Assembly (NCBI GenBank): GCA_016712375.1 | Contig: JADJRE010000017.1 | Span: forward strand, 50,499 to 114,498 | Origin: Rhodospirillales bacterium | Lineage (GTDB): Bacteria > Pseudomonadota > Alphaproteobacteria > Rhodospirillales > Defluviicoccaceae | Length of the DNA: 64,000 nucleotides | Reading direction: 5' to 3' | In this document: in pieces, positions 49,733 through 59,273 of the stretch | Numbering within the stretch: position 1 is the first letter of the stretch | How the letters are laid out: each line of letters begins with the position of its first letter | Program-made: the position numbers and the translations under genes | The notes under the pieces: generated by a model | What the model was told of the DNA's origin: nothing | Database searches by the model: none | Seen by the model: the letters and a program-made list of their open reading frames with translations, nothing else

Positions 49733-51637
49733 CTAGCTCTGCCGATCGGGATGAAACCAGTCATAGATCTTTCGGGCGATCGAGCCGCTGATGCCCGGCA
49801 CCACCTCAAGGTCGGGCAGGCCTGCCCGCTCTACAGCGCGCGACGAACCAAAGTGGTGCAGCAGGGCTTTTTTTCGACGAGGACCGATTCCCGGGATCTC
49901 GTCGATCGCTGAGCGCGCCAGTTTCGCCGAACGTCGTGCGCGGTGACTTCCGATGGCAAAGCGGTGCGCTTCGTCGCGCAGCCGCTGCAGAAAATAAAGT
50001 ACTGGATCGCGGTGGGCCGGCTGTATCGGCGGACGATCGGGTAGGAAGATGCGTTCGCGCCCGGCGTTGCGATCCGGACCCTTGGCGATCGCCGCCACCT
50101 GCACGTCCTCGATGCCGAGGTCCTGCAGCACCTGCCGTGCGGAGGCGAGCTGTCCAGCCCCGCCATCGATCAGGATCAGGTCTGGCCACTGGCCGCGCGT
50201 GCCATCCGGATCCTCGGCCAGGGCCCGGCCAAAGCGGCGGCTCATCACTTCGCGCATCATCGCATAGTCATCGCCCGGGGCGGCACCTGCCTCGTTCCGT
50301 ATCTTGAATTTTCGGTAGGCGTTCTTGATCAGGCCATCCGGACCGGCAACGATCATCGCTCCCATCGCTTCGCTGCCGGCGACGTGACTGTTATCGTAGA
50401 CCTCGATGCGTTCAGGCGCTGTTTCCAGATCGAGCATCTGGGCAAGGCCTTCCAGAAGTCGGCGCTGTGAGGCGCTTTCCCCCAGCCGCCGTGCGAGTGC
50501 GTCGCGCGCATTGTCCAGCGCCTGACGGATCAGATTGTGTTTGGCACCGCGCTGCGGTGTCGCGAGGAAGACGCGACGATCCGCGCGCAACGAGAGCGCG
50601 GCCGCAACCAATGCTTGATTGGGGAGGGCGTGGCTTAGCAAAATCCGAGGTGGCGGCTGTCGAGCCTCGTAGAACTGACCGACGAAAGCCTCCAGAATCA
50701 CAGCGGGTGACTCACCGGCGGCGTTGTCGGGATAATAGGCGCGGTTGCCGTAGTTGCAGCCGGCGCGGAAAAAGAACACCTGCACGCAGGCAGCGGCTCC
50801 GGATTGCTCGACGGCGATGACGTCGGTATCACCGATCAAGGCGAGATTGATATCCTGGTGCGATTGCACCGCCGTCAGCGCCCGAATGCGGTCGCGGTAT
50901 CTGGCGGCTTCCTCGAAATCCAGCCGCTCGCTCGCCGCCTCCATCCGCTGAGCGAGATCCTGTTGGATACGCCGGCTGTCGCCCTTCAGAAAACCACGCG
51001 CCTGAGACACCAGGACCGCGTAGTCCCTTGCTTCGATGCGGCCAACACACGGAGCAGAGCAGCGTTTGATCTGGTAGAGCAGGCACGGGCGGGAGCGCGC
51101 TGCAAATACGGCGTCCGAGCAACTCCGCAGCAGGAAGGCCCGCTGTAACGTCGTCAGGGAACGATTTACTGCCCAGGTGGAGGCGAATGGGCCGAAATAA
51201 TCACCGGGACGGGTCTGGGCCCCGCGGTGCTTGAGGACACGCGGAAACGCATGATCGGCACCGACGAGGATGCAAGCGAAGGATTTATCGTCACGGAGCA
51301 GGATGTTGTAGCGCGGACGCAGCCGCTTGATGAGATTGGCCTCGAGCAGCAATGCCTCGGCTTCCGTGTGGGTAACGACGAACTCCATCGACGCAGTATC
51401 CGCAACCATGCGGTGGAGCCTTGGACCAAGGCGGCCGGGGCTCGCATAGACAGAAACGCGCTTCTTGAGGTTGCGTGCTTTGCCGACGTAGAGAACATCG
51501 CCGTTGCCGTCGATCATCCGATAGACGCCGGGAGCTGTCGGCAGTCCTGACAAACAGGCCTCGACCACGGGCGCGCCTCGCAAACGAGGCGACGGGCTTG
51601 TCGCAGACTGCACGTCTTCTGCCGGTCGATCCGCCAT
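49733..51637 (-). CDS. uvrC: Excinuclease ABC subunit C
   Basis: Nuclease subunit that makes both incisions in nucleotide excision repair. The product (634 aa) has the N-terminal GIY-YIG domain (GVYRMIDGNGDVLYVGKARNLKKRV split at GNG), the four-Cys region around CLLYQIKRCSAPC, the UVR motif MEAASERLDFEEAARYRD, the C-terminal endonuclease domain (EVYDNSHVAGSEAMGAMI) and a helix-hairpin-helix end (EIPGIGPRRKKALLHHFGS). The ATG at 51637 is chosen; the frame is open to 51712 without conservation. No frame break is seen over 1.9 kb. Confidence 0.96.
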   Translation of the reverse strand: MADRPAEDVQSATSPSPRLRGAPVVEACLSGLPTAPGVYRMIDGNGDVLYVGKARNLKKRVSVYASPGRLGPRLHRMVADTASMEFVVTHTEAEALLLEANLIKRLRPRYNILLRDDKSFACILVGADHAFPRVLKHRGAQTRPGDYFGPFASTWAVNRSLTTLQRAFLLRSCSDAVFAARSRPCLLYQIKRCSAPCVGRIEARDYAVLVSQARGFLKGDSRRIQQDLAQRMEAASERLDFEEAARYRDRIRALTAVQSHQDINLALIGDTDVIAVEQSGAAACVQVFFFRAGCNYGNRAYYPDNAAGESPAVILEAFVGQFYEARQPPPRILLSHALPNQALVAAALSLRADRRVFLATPQRGAKHNLIRQALDNARDALARRLGESASQRRLLEGLAQMLDLETAPERIEVYDNSHVAGSEAMGAMIVAGPDGLIKNAYRKFKIRNEAGAAPGDDYAMMREVMSRRFGRALAEDPDGTRGQWPDLILIDGGAGQLASARQVLQDLGIEDVQVAAIAKGPDRNAGRERIFLPDRPPIQPAHRDPVLYFLQRLRDEAHRFAIGSHRARRSAKLARSAIDEIPGIGPRRKKALLHHFGSSRAVERAGLPDLEVVPGISGSIARKIYDWFHPDRQS

Positions 51638-51647
51638 ACTGCGATAT

Positions 51648-51881
51648 GTGAAGCACCCTGACCGGCCGGTCAACGTTGGCGCGACCCTCGAGCTGCCATC
51701 GCTAGCCGACATGCTCGCAATATTTGCCGATTATAAGAACGCTTATGGATATCCACCAAACCTGTGGACAACTTTGTTGATTAACCGGCGCGACGAGGTC
51801 ATTCGGCCAGACGGTGACTGGCAACTGACGGGCTGCACAAAAATTGAGCCACCCGGGAAGGCGTTGATTTTACGAATCTAA
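51648..51881 (+). CDS. Possible small hypothetical ORF
   Basis: A 77-codon frame, divergent from uvrC and starting 10 bp from it. The product (LPSLADMLAIFADYKNAYGYPP, then LLINRRDEVIRPDGDW and KALILRI) is not low-complexity but matches nothing I recognise. Base composition is more AT-rich than its neighbours, and no clear ribosome binding site precedes the ATG. It could equally be the uvrC promoter region with a chance frame. Confidence 0.25.
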   Translation: MKHPDRPVNVGATLELPSLADMLAIFADYKNAYGYPPNLWTTLLINRRDEVIRPDGDWQLTGCTKIEPPGKALILRI

Positions 51882-52025
51882 TATGCAGGGAGTACGGCTG
51901 CTGATAAACGACGTCAACCTATTAGCCCATATAGGGTGGTAACGGCAACGCTCTTTTTGCAGTGTGTACAAGTTGGCTCTGCACAACAGCCACAAGGACG
52001 GCGAAAGCGTGTCCGCGCCAGCAGG

Positions 52026-52436
52026 TTAGCCAGCGAACCGCTCGATCTCGACGCCGACGCTTGCCGCATCCGCGAATACATCCAATTTCTCAATTCGCAC
52101 GCGCACGGAGCGGACACGCTCGTCTGCTAGGCAGATGACGGCGACCTCCTCAGCAAGGGTTTCAAGCAGCCTGATGTGATGTCCGGCGACGACGGCGCGC
52201 ACCGCATCAGTGATCCGCTCATAGCAAACGACATTAGCGAGATCATCCTGCAACTCACGGCCCTCACGCACCGCGAGATCCAGGTTGATGCGCAAGCGTT
52301 GCGGCCGGATTTCCTCGTGCCGATGCACGCCGATCCGGCAGGTGAGCAGCAGATCGCGGATGAACACGTGGCGGATCGCCTTGCGCGCGTCGGCAATGCG
52401 GAGCGGCTGCGCGGCCGTCAGGCGATCTGCCGTCAT
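52026..52436 (-). CDS. folB: Dihydroneopterin aldolase
   Basis: Folate pathway enzyme that splits 7,8-dihydroneopterin to 6-hydroxymethyl-dihydropterin. The 136-residue product has FIRDLLLTCRIGVHRHEEIRPQRLRINLDL (shown as a run of strands around the GVHRHE active-site segment), VVCYERITDAVRAV with the substrate-binding Tyr, LLETLAEEVAVI with the catalytic-region Glu, and the final VRVRIEKLD strand. The ATG at 52436 has AGGAGAC 7 bases upstream. It lies 28 bp downstream of the SDR gene, a pairing common in Alphaproteobacteria. Confidence 0.9.
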   Translation of the reverse strand: MTADRLTAAQPLRIADARKAIRHVFIRDLLLTCRIGVHRHEEIRPQRLRINLDLAVREGRELQDDLANVVCYERITDAVRAVVAGHHIRLLETLAEEVAVICLADERVRSVRVRIEKLDVFADAASVGVEIERFAG

Positions 52437-52464
52437 GCAAGTCTCCTGTCTGAAAGATCGCCGC

Positions 52465-53229
52465 TCATTCCTCGGCGACGCGAGGATCACGGGCCGCGGC
52501 CCAACCTAGATGCTGTCCGCTATCCACAGCGATCATCTGGCCCGTTACGGTTGGTGCGTCAAGAAGGAACCGCACCGCGGCGGCGACGTCGTTGGGAGCG
52601 ACCGGCCGACCGAGCGGCACGGCCGACCACTGACGCATGAACTGCTCGGCGGTCTGCCGGGGGCTCGGCAGCGTCGAGCCGGGGCCGACGGCATTGACTC
52701 GAACCTTCGGTGCAAGCGCCATAGCCATCGTCTGTGTCAGCGTCCACAGCCCCATCTTACTTACGGTGTAGGATGTGAAGTGCGGGGTCAGGTTCCAGAT
52801 GCGCTGATCGAGCAAATTGATTACGACGCCCCCCGTTTCCGGCACTTGGCGGGCAAAGGCTTGCGTTAGCAGGAATGGCGCTCGCAGGTTGACCTGCATG
52901 TGCCTATTCCAGCTGTCGACGGTGACCGTCAGCACCTCATCGCGTTCAAACAGCGACGCGTTATTGATAAGACAGTCGAGCGGTCCGAACACGTCGACAA
53001 CTCGCCCGACCAAATCCGACGTTTGCGCTTCGCTCAGCAGGTCGGCCGCGAACGTCCGTGCCCGGCCGCCCGCCGCCTCAATCTCATCAACCAGCTCTTG
53101 GGCATCTGCGGCGGATTGGTGATGGTGCACGGCCACCGTCCAGCCGGCACTGGCAAGATCACGTGCAATGGCGGCGCCGATGCGCCGTGCCGCACCGGTT
53201 ATCAGGACAACGCGAGTTCTCTCAGTCAT
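52465..53229 (-). CDS. SDR-family oxidoreductase, pteridine-reductase-like (FolM type)
   Basis: 254-residue short-chain dehydrogenase. NAD(P) motif TGAARRIGAAIAR is at about 11-23, where the extra Arg and the HHH/QSAADA loop after strand 2 favour NADPH. NNAS, the catalytic YTVSK (Tyr and Lys) and the VNAVGPGSTLPS loop complete the set. Position directly before folB and the RIGAAIA pattern suggest a dihydromonapterin or pteridine reductase, but this is inference. The start is adjacent to the rppH stop with no gap, so rppH, this gene and folB are on opposite sides of one transcript order: DUF610, rppH, SDR, folB. Confidence 0.87.
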   Translation of the reverse strand: MTERTRVVLITGAARRIGAAIARDLASAGWTVAVHHHQSAADAQELVDEIEAAGGRARTFAADLLSEAQTSDLVGRVVDVFGPLDCLINNASLFERDEVLTVTVDSWNRHMQVNLRAPFLLTQAFARQVPETGGVVINLLDQRIWNLTPHFTSYTVSKMGLWTLTQTMAMALAPKVRVNAVGPGSTLPSPRQTAEQFMRQWSAVPLGRPVAPNDVAAAVRFLLDAPTVTGQMIAVDSGQHLGWAAARDPRVAEE

Positions 53230-53745
53230 TCAGTCATCCATCAGCGTCGGGGCGTGGATGGCGGCCAGGGAAGCGGCGAGCGGCGTGAACTCGGCGACGA
53301 GGTCGGCATAAAGAGGGCGCTTGAACGCCACGGCGAGGTTTGGGATCGTCGGCAGGGACACCCATCGCCAAGCATCGAACTCCGGATGTTCGTGGGTGGC
53401 AAGGTCGATGTCGGCGTCCGTACCGAGGAAGCGCAAGGCAAACCAGCGCTGTTTCTGTCCGCGATACTTGCCGCCCCACACGTTGCCGCGCAGATGCCAC
53501 GGGAGGTCGTAGTGGTACCATTGCCGCGACTTGCCGATGATCTCGGCGCGATCGGTGCCGATTTCTTCTTTCAATTCGCGCAGTACCGCCTTTCTCGGCT
53601 TCTCGCCTTGATCGATGCCACCATGAGGCAGTTGCCAGGCGTCGCCAGGGGTGTCGATGCGCCGAGCGACAAATACCGAACCGTCGGATCGAAATACCAG
53701 GGCACCGACGCCGCGCCGATAGGGCAGATCAGTTGCGCCGCTCAC
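53230..53745 (-). CDS. rppH: RNA pyrophosphohydrolase (Nudix)
   Basis: Removes pyrophosphate from the 5' end of mRNAs to start decay. The 171-residue product begins LPYRRGVGALVFRSDGSVFVARR and has a perfect Nudix box: GGIDQGEKPRKAVLRELKEEIGT, given here as G-x5-E-x7-REL-x-EE-x-G at residues about 41-63. WQLPHGGID and YHYDLPW are RppH-specific blocks. The GTG at 53745 has AGGAGGAG 8 bases upstream, and the start overlaps the end of the DUF610 gene by 17 bases. Alphaproteobacterial ctpA-DUF610-rppH order is kept. Confidence 0.94.
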   Translation of the reverse strand: MSGATDLPYRRGVGALVFRSDGSVFVARRIDTPGDAWQLPHGGIDQGEKPRKAVLRELKEEIGTDRAEIIGKSRQWYHYDLPWHLRGNVWGGKYRGQKQRWFALRFLGTDADIDLATHEHPEFDAWRWVSLPTIPNLAVAFKRPLYADLVAEFTPLAASLAAIHAPTLMDD

Positions 53746-54949
53746 CCATCTCTCCTCCTGCGACCGCCGCCGAGACAGGGGCCAACTGGAACTGCCAGGC
53801 ACGCAGGGCAGCGAGAAAGGCACGCAGTCGCTCCAGCGCCACGGGTGTCGGTTGAATGGCGCCGACGGCGACGGATCGTTCGCGCGCGACCGTGGCCAGC
53901 GCTTCGAGCTGACGATCGATGCCCGTGGCGTCTACCGCGTCGATCGCCACGTCCAATCGTACATGCGGCAGGCCCAATTCCCCGGCCATGCTGACCAGCG
54001 GAGAGGTACTGCCACCTGTTGTCGTGCTGTCGACGAGTAGCAGACCACGAGCCCGCAGCAGCCGCAACAGCGGCTCGAGACGGCCGATGCTGTCTCCAAA
54101 TGCCGCGCCGCCTCGCAATAGTACCCCGGTGTAGCCGGTGAAGCGGCCGAGGCCTGCAACCAGCCGCTGGACGTTTTCCTGCGCGTCCGCCGTAGCAAGA
54201 AGCGCGCGTGGTCCTGCATCCTCACCGCTCTCAGTGGCTGCCTGCAGCGAGATTGTCGCAATGATCTCGTGCCCTGCTTGGCGCGCGGTCCGCGCCCAAT
54301 CCTCGGGCAATACGGCGTAAGGGTCTATCGCCATGACTACGGCCCCTGGCAGGCGGTGAATCGACGCCTCGCTAGCGGCGCGACTGAGCCCGACGTTCAG
54401 CACGATGATCACCAGTCTGGCCCGGTCGTCCCGCTTGTCAAAAGGGCGGGCATAGGCCTGGCGGGGCTCGCGTCCATCAGCGGCGATCCGCGGCAGCTCA
54501 CCAGCCGGCGTCACCTCGATCAGGGCCGGATCTGGCGCCGGCGTCAAAGCTTCTCCCGGCGCCGCCGCTGGTAGCACCGACAGGCCGGCGAATGACGCTT
54601 CCGTATATGCCTGGACGACGATGCCCCCATCAACCCCAGCGGTGACGGGAAGTGGCGACGCGGCAAGGGGTTCATCAGGCAAATCTACTTCTACAAACAC
54701 CTGCGGCTCGCCGGGTAGCAACAGCACAAGCATCGTAAACAGTAGGATTATCAATGCGGCGGTAGTGATGGCCGAGGCAAGAGCGGCCCTGCCCGTCGTC
54801 CACCACGCGGCATTTGGCAACGCCGGCACGTGAAGGCGCCAGAATCTCGCTAGCCTTGAAGAAGCCGCGAGGAGCGGCGAAGCTAGCAGCCGCCGCAACC
54901 ACGGGCGGGGCGTTGCGGAAGCAGCGCTCGTTTCATTCTCCGCCATCAT
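53729..54949 (-). CDS. Divergent polysaccharide deacetylase family protein (DUF610/YibQ)
   Basis: 406 residues. One membrane helix (about 60-80) anchors the protein, followed by a Pro/Ala-rich linker and a divergent deacetylase domain from LVIIVLNVGLS: PGAVVMAIDPYA, GHEIIATISLQA, GYTGVLLRGGAAFGD and LLLVDSTTTGGS. The usual metal-binding His pair is not evident, as in many DUF610 proteins, so catalysis is doubtful. Starts at 54961 (GTG), 54949 and 54946 (ATG) are all possible; 54949 is used. It is 21 bp after the ctpA stop and overlaps rppH. Confidence 0.85.
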   Translation of the reverse strand: MMAENETSAASATPRPWLRRLLASPLLAASSRLARFWRLHVPALPNAAWWTTGRAALASAITTAALIILLFTMLVLLLPGEPQVFVEVDLPDEPLAASPLPVTAGVDGGIVVQAYTEASFAGLSVLPAAAPGEALTPAPDPALIEVTPAGELPRIAADGREPRQAYARPFDKRDDRARLVIIVLNVGLSRAASEASIHRLPGAVVMAIDPYAVLPEDWARTARQAGHEIIATISLQAATESGEDAGPRALLATADAQENVQRLVAGLGRFTGYTGVLLRGGAAFGDSIGRLEPLLRLLRARGLLLVDSTTTGGSTSPLVSMAGELGLPHVRLDVAIDAVDATGIDRQLEALATVARERSVAVGAIQPTPVALERLRAFLAALRAWQFQLAPVSAAVAGGEMGERRN

Positions 54950-54970
54950 GGGCGGCACCACTGGATAACG

Positions 54971-56359
54971 CTAACGCCCGCCGTTACCAGTTCGGGAGGA
55001 GAACAACGAAAGTCCGCGCACAAGGTCGAAGGCCCGGACCAGCTGATAGTCGACGGCACTTGTATCGGCGTTGGATGATGCATCCTCACTAGGCTTACCG
55101 CCGTCCGAATTGCCGCCAGGAGTGGCGCCAGAGGGTGGGTTGCCAGCGGGAGCGCCGCTCGGCGAGGTGCCGGCAGGAGAACCGCCGGCCGGTCGCGGGT
55201 TATCAAGCGCGCCACGCAGATCTGCCTCACGCCGGGCGTTGGGGTCGGCCTTTACCGCCTCGATGCGCGCCTGCTCCACAATGATGTCCGGCTCAATGCC
55301 CACAGCCTGACTTGAACGCCCAGAAGGCGTGTAGTAGCGGGCGGTGGTTAGCCGCATGGCGCCGTGCCCGGACAGAGGGATGATTGTCTGCACGGAACCT
55401 TTGCCAAATGATTTGGTGCCCAGCAGAATTGCCCGGCCGTGATCCTGCAGCGCGCCGGCGACGATCTCGGAAGCCGATGCCGAGCCGCCGTTAACCAAAA
55501 CGACAATCGGCAGCCCGCCCGTAAGGTCGCCCGGCTTGGCGTTGAAGCGCTGCGCGTCTTCTGGCTTGCGTGCGCGCGTCGAGACGATTTCCCCCTGCTC
55601 GAGAAAGTCGTCGGCGACAGCAACCGCCTGCGTCAACAGGCCGCCGGGGTTGTTGCGCAGGTCGAGTACGATTCCCTGCAGTTCCCCATTGGCCTGCTTC
55701 TTTAAGTCCTCGATCGCCTCCTGCAAACCGACGTCCGTCTGTTCGCTGAACGAGCTGATGCGAATGTAGCCAACCTTGCCTTCAAGGCGCGACCGCACCG
55801 ACTTGATCTTGATCACAGAGCGGGTGAGCGCAACGTCGAACGGCTCGCGATCGGCGCGCCGGATGGTGAGGCGGATAGTACTGCCAGCCGGGCCGCGCAT
55901 CTTGTCGACAGCGTCAGGCAGGGTCATACCGAGCACCGGCTCGTCGTCGATGTTGATAATCAGGTCCCCTGGCTGGATGCCCGCCTTGAAAGCCGGGGTG
56001 TCGTCGATCGGCGACACGACCTTCACCAGACCGCCCTCCATCGTCACTTCGATGCCGAGACCACCAAACGCACCTTGCGTTTGTACTTTCATCTCGTCAA
56101 AGCGCTTGGCGCTCATGTAGCCGGAATGTGGATCCAACGACGACAGCATGCCGTTGACCGCCGCCTCGATGAGCTGCTCGTCGCTTGCCTGTTCGACATA
56201 ATCGGCCCGCACCCGCTCGAACACGTCGCCGAAAAGGTTGAGCAGTTCGTAGGTATCCGGCTTCGCCTCCGGCTTGGTGGCCGGCGTTTCGGCGGCCGCC
56301 GCCTGAAACGCCGTGAGCAACACCGCAACGGTCAGGGCGACAACGCGACGTAGGGTCAT
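54971..56359 (-). CDS. ctpA: Carboxy-terminal processing peptidase (S41)
   Basis: Periplasmic serine protease of 462 residues with a signal peptide (VVALTVAVLLTAFQAAAA). The S41A layout is complete: an N-terminal helical cap with ERVRADYVEQASDEQL, a PDZ domain around IEVTMEGGLVKVVSPIDDTPA, core blocks VGYIRISSF and GIVLDLRNNPGGLL, the catalytic Ser in NGGSASASEIVAGAL and the catalytic Lys in GTKSFGKGSVQT. A Gly/Pro/Ser-rich tail (about 390-440) is longer than in many homologues. The ATG at 56359 with AAGGA 6 bases upstream is chosen. It is followed by DUF610 and rppH. Confidence 0.94.
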   Translation of the reverse strand: MTLRRVVALTVAVLLTAFQAAAAETPATKPEAKPDTYELLNLFGDVFERVRADYVEQASDEQLIEAAVNGMLSSLDPHSGYMSAKRFDEMKVQTQGAFGGLGIEVTMEGGLVKVVSPIDDTPAFKAGIQPGDLIINIDDEPVLGMTLPDAVDKMRGPAGSTIRLTIRRADREPFDVALTRSVIKIKSVRSRLEGKVGYIRISSFSEQTDVGLQEAIEDLKKQANGELQGIVLDLRNNPGGLLTQAVAVADDFLEQGEIVSTRARKPEDAQRFNAKPGDLTGGLPIVVLVNGGSASASEIVAGALQDHGRAILLGTKSFGKGSVQTIIPLSGHGAMRLTTARYYTPSGRSSQAVGIEPDIIVEQARIEAVKADPNARREADLRGALDNPRPAGGSPAGTSPSGAPAGNPPSGATPGGNSDGGKPSEDASSNADTSAVDYQLVRAFDLVRGLSLFSSRTGNGGR

Positions 56360-56638
56360 CGGCTTTCCTTCGCCAGGGTCGAGTTTCATCGGCCGGAGGT
56401 CATTCGGCCGGTCATTTCTGTGCCTCGAAAAGATGTCTCGAAGAAAGGATTGTGACCGCCCAGCCCACGATGCCGCTGGCGGCTGTCGCAACGCACTGCG
56501 ACCCATCCGCCGAATGGCGTCACCGATACTCGACACCAGAGTTATGATAGCGTCCGTTACGATCGCGGATCAAGAGCGACCCGATGCGCCGTGATCACGT
56601 CGGCGCGCGCTGGGGAAAGCGGTTGATCCAGTAGCATG

Positions 56639-56669
56639 ACGGGCGATCGTTACTCGACCGATCGCCCGT
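56639..56669. terminator. Strong hairpin between gpmA and ctpA
   Basis: ACGGGCGATCG (56639-56649), loop of 9 bases, CGATCGCCCGT (56659-56669): a perfect 11-bp stem starting 42 bases after the gpmA stop on the minus strand. No T tract follows on either strand, so it is either a factor-assisted terminator, an mRNA-stability structure or a protein site. Confidence 0.5.
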
Positions 56670-56710
56670 AGCTTCGTCATGAGGGAACGGCCAGGCGCCA
56701 AATCAGCCAC

Positions 56711-57466
56711 TCAAGCCCGTGCCGCCGACGCTTGCGCCGCCACAGCTGCCGCTGCCGCTGCCGCTGCCGCCGCGTCGCCGAGATAGCGGTCGCTCAGGAC
56801 GTTGAGGTCCTCGTCCAGTTCGTAAGCCCGGGGGATCCCGGTGGGGATGTTGAGTTCGAGAATGTCCTTGTCCGAGATGCGGTTTAGGTGCTTGACCAAT
56901 GCCCGCAGACTGTTGCCATGCGCCGCGATCAGCACCGTTTTGCCATCCTTGAGGTAAGGAACAATGGTATTCGCCCAGAACGGCATAACCCGATCGAGCG
57001 TGATCGCCAGTGATTCGGTAGCGGGCAGGATCACCGGGTCGAGATGCGCGTACCGGCGCTCGAAGCGCGGGTGCCCCGGGTCATTGACGTCCAGCGGGGG
57101 TGGTGGGATGTCGTAGCTGCGCCGCCAGATTTTGACTTGGTCTTCGCCGAATTTCTTTGCCGTTTCCGCCTTGTTCAGACCTTGCAGGCTGCCATAGTGG
57201 CGTTCGTTTAGCTGCCAGGCGCGGACCACCGGCACCCACATCTGGTCCATCTCGTCGAGCGCAATCGCCTGCGTGCGGATCGCCCGCTTCAGCACCGAAG
57301 TGAAGCAGATGTCGATCTGGAAACCTTCTTCTTTCATCTGCTGGCCGCCACGCTTGGCTTCTTCCCGGCCCTTGTCGCTGAGGTCAACGTCGACCCAGCC
57401 GGTAAAGCGGTTGGCAAGGTTCCACTCGCTCTCGCCATGGCGTAGCAAAATCAGCGTCGACGTCAT
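56711..57466 (-). CDS. gpmA: 2,3-bisphosphoglycerate-dependent phosphoglycerate mutase, poly-Ala tail
   Basis: Glycolytic enzyme interconverting 3- and 2-phosphoglycerate. The 251-residue product has the phospho-His site [12 protein letters not shown] (His about residue 10), [13 protein letters not shown], the Glu of [15 protein letters not shown] and the second His in [15 protein letters not shown]. The C-terminus carries a poly-Ala run encoded partly by a GCTGCC repeat, absent from standard GpmA and likely flexible. The ATG at 57466 has AGGG a few bases upstream. No other glycolytic gene is near. Confidence 0.94.
   Translation of the reverse strand: MTSTLILLRHGESEWNLANRFTGWVDVDLSDKGREEAKRGGQQMKEEGFQIDICFTSVLKRAIRTQAIALDEMDQMWVPVVRAWQLNERHYGSLQGLNKAETAKKFGEDQVKIWRRSYDIPPPPLDVNDPGHPRFERRYAHLDPVILPATESLAITLDRVMPFWANTIVPYLKDGKTVLIAAHGNSLRALVKHLNRISDKDILELNIPTGIPRAYELDEDLNVLSDRYLGDAAAAAAAAAAVAAQASAARA
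56745..56768 (+). repeat. Hexanucleotide repeat (GCTGCC)4 in the gpmA 3' end
   Basis: Four exact copies of GCTGCC, followed by imperfect GCC units. It codes on the minus strand for an alanine run at the end of GpmA. Copy number may vary by slippage, changing tail length by two residues per unit without shifting the frame. Confidence 0.75.
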
Positions 57467-57722
57467 CCCCTCATCCCTCTCTCGGAGCTGTGGTTGCCTG
57501 GGAAGCGCCTGCGGCGGGTCCGCGGGCGCAAGAGGCGGCAGCATATCGGGTTCCCCTGCGAGCTTCAAACCTTGCATGCGTTGGTAATGATCAGCAGCGA
57601 TCAACGCTGCGCCGCCTCAAGGCCGTGAGCCAGGAGGCGAACTGCCGTCGGATGAGGCCGTGCTGGTGAAGGAGACGCTTGCCGGCATACAGCCGAGATA
57701 GAACGTCGCGCAAAAATGCCGT

Positions 57723-58899
57723 TCAGGCGGTGACGAGGCGTTGTTCAGGCCGCGCTCCGGCTTTCCTCTCGTCGACGTGCTGACCTAGGCAAGCATTCAC
57801 GTGCGCCGCGAACTCGCGCCGGAACCGGTCGGGCGAAAAGCGCAGGGCGTGATCACGGCACTGCTCGGGAGAGAACAGGTCAGCATGCTTCTCGAAGCGT
57901 TCGACCGCCTCCTTTATTGCCTCAGGCGTGTGCTCTTCAAAGAATACGCCAGTGGGCCGGTTAGCGTGCCCCAGACCCCGCACCGTCTCCAGCGAACCAC
58001 CGGCGCCGTAGGCAATGACCGGCGTGCCACAGGCCTGCGCTTCCAACGGGACGATCCGAAGTCCTCCATCGCCGCGAAGATGAATGCGCGGGCGCGGCGC
58101 ATGTGGGTCTCGACCACTTCATTGGACTGGAAACCCAGTATCTGAATATTCGGCGCGCCTTCTGCCGCTGCACGGACCTTAGCCACTTCCGGTCCGTCGC
58201 CGATGACGACCAGCCGACGCGACGGCATCTCTCGGAACGCCTTGACGATTAGAGGCACCTTCTTGTACGGCACAGCGCGCGAGACAGTGAGATAAAAGTC
58301 GTCTTTGTCGGCGATTGGCCGGAAGCGATGCACGTCGACAGGAGGATGGATGACGGTGGCTGGTCGCCGATAGAACTTCTGAATCCGCGCGCGGACGAAC
58401 TCCGAGTTGGCGATGTAGTGATCGGGACCGCCTGCAGTGACAGCGTCCCAAACACGAAGCCGGTGCAACACCATGCGCACCAACACGGAACGCAACCCCT
58501 TGGCAATATTCCGTTCCTCGAGATATTCCTCGCGCAGATCCCATGCATAGCGCATTGGGGAATGGCAGTAGCAGATATGGAGTTGATCAGGCGAGGTGAT
58601 TACCCCTTAGCCACTGCATACGAGCTGGAAATCACCAGATCGTAGCCGCGCATGTCGAATTGCTCGATTGCCAACGGAAACAGCGGCAGGTAGTCGCGGT
58701 AGCGCTTCCGCGCAAACGGCATCTTCTGGAGAAAGCTAGTCTTCACCGGGCGGTCGCCGATGAATCCGCGATCGCTGTCCGGCAGAAAATTGACCAAGCC
58801 GAGCAGATCAGCATGAGGATATATCTCAAGAAGCTGTTCGACGACGCGCTCGGCTCCGGCGTATACCACGAACCAGTCATGGACAATCGCTACGCGCAT
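57723..58899 (-). CDS. GT4-family glycosyltransferase, two frame breaks
   Basis: Predicted GT-B mannosyl- or glycosyltransferase of surface polysaccharide synthesis. The N-terminal domain begins RVAIVHDWFVVYAGAERVVEQLL, read as strand, loop and helix around AGAERV. It continues after the first break with CYCHSPMRYAWDLREEYL and IANSEFVRARI. The GT4 donor site (YLTVSRAVPYKK, LVVIGDGPE) leads to the E-x7-E motif, where the second break falls: MEDFG joins IVPLEAQACGTPVIAYGAGG. Breaks are near 58605 (GGGG run) and 58053, each one base missing. The joined product is about 392 residues. The sugar and acceptor are unknown, and the gene stands alone. Confidence 0.82.
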
Positions 58900-59273
58900 C
58901 CAATCAACCTCGTGTAACCTGATCGCAATAAGCTCCAGGCTCTTGTTTCGCCACGGAAGGGCAGACTACGCACTCGGCATGATAGTGTAAACCCCTCCCG
59001 TCGATGTTTTTGCTTGAAACACAGAACAGTAGGCGCTCGTGTCGATTGTGCATGCGGTTATGCGGAGGATTTGCAGTAATAGCGCTCACCAAGTCCACTT
59101 TCGGGAGCTAAATCCCCATGGAGAGGATGGGAATACCAGAGTCAGGCAACAAACTCAAGAGACGTCATTGTCTTTTCATTCGGTCCAGCGCTACACGCTT
59201 GCGTGCGAGGAGGACGATTCGTGCCGAGGCATGGCGTGCTGGATGCGGTAGATGCGATGGCTCTGAACAGGCG
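58900..59273. other. 374-bp region without a recognisable gene
   Basis: I see no credible coding frame, tRNA, hairpin with a T run or repeat here. It lies between the glycosyltransferase start and the end of the small hypothetical gene on the same strand, so it should hold the glycosyltransferase promoter. Composition is slightly more AT-rich than the genes on each side. Confidence 0.5.
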
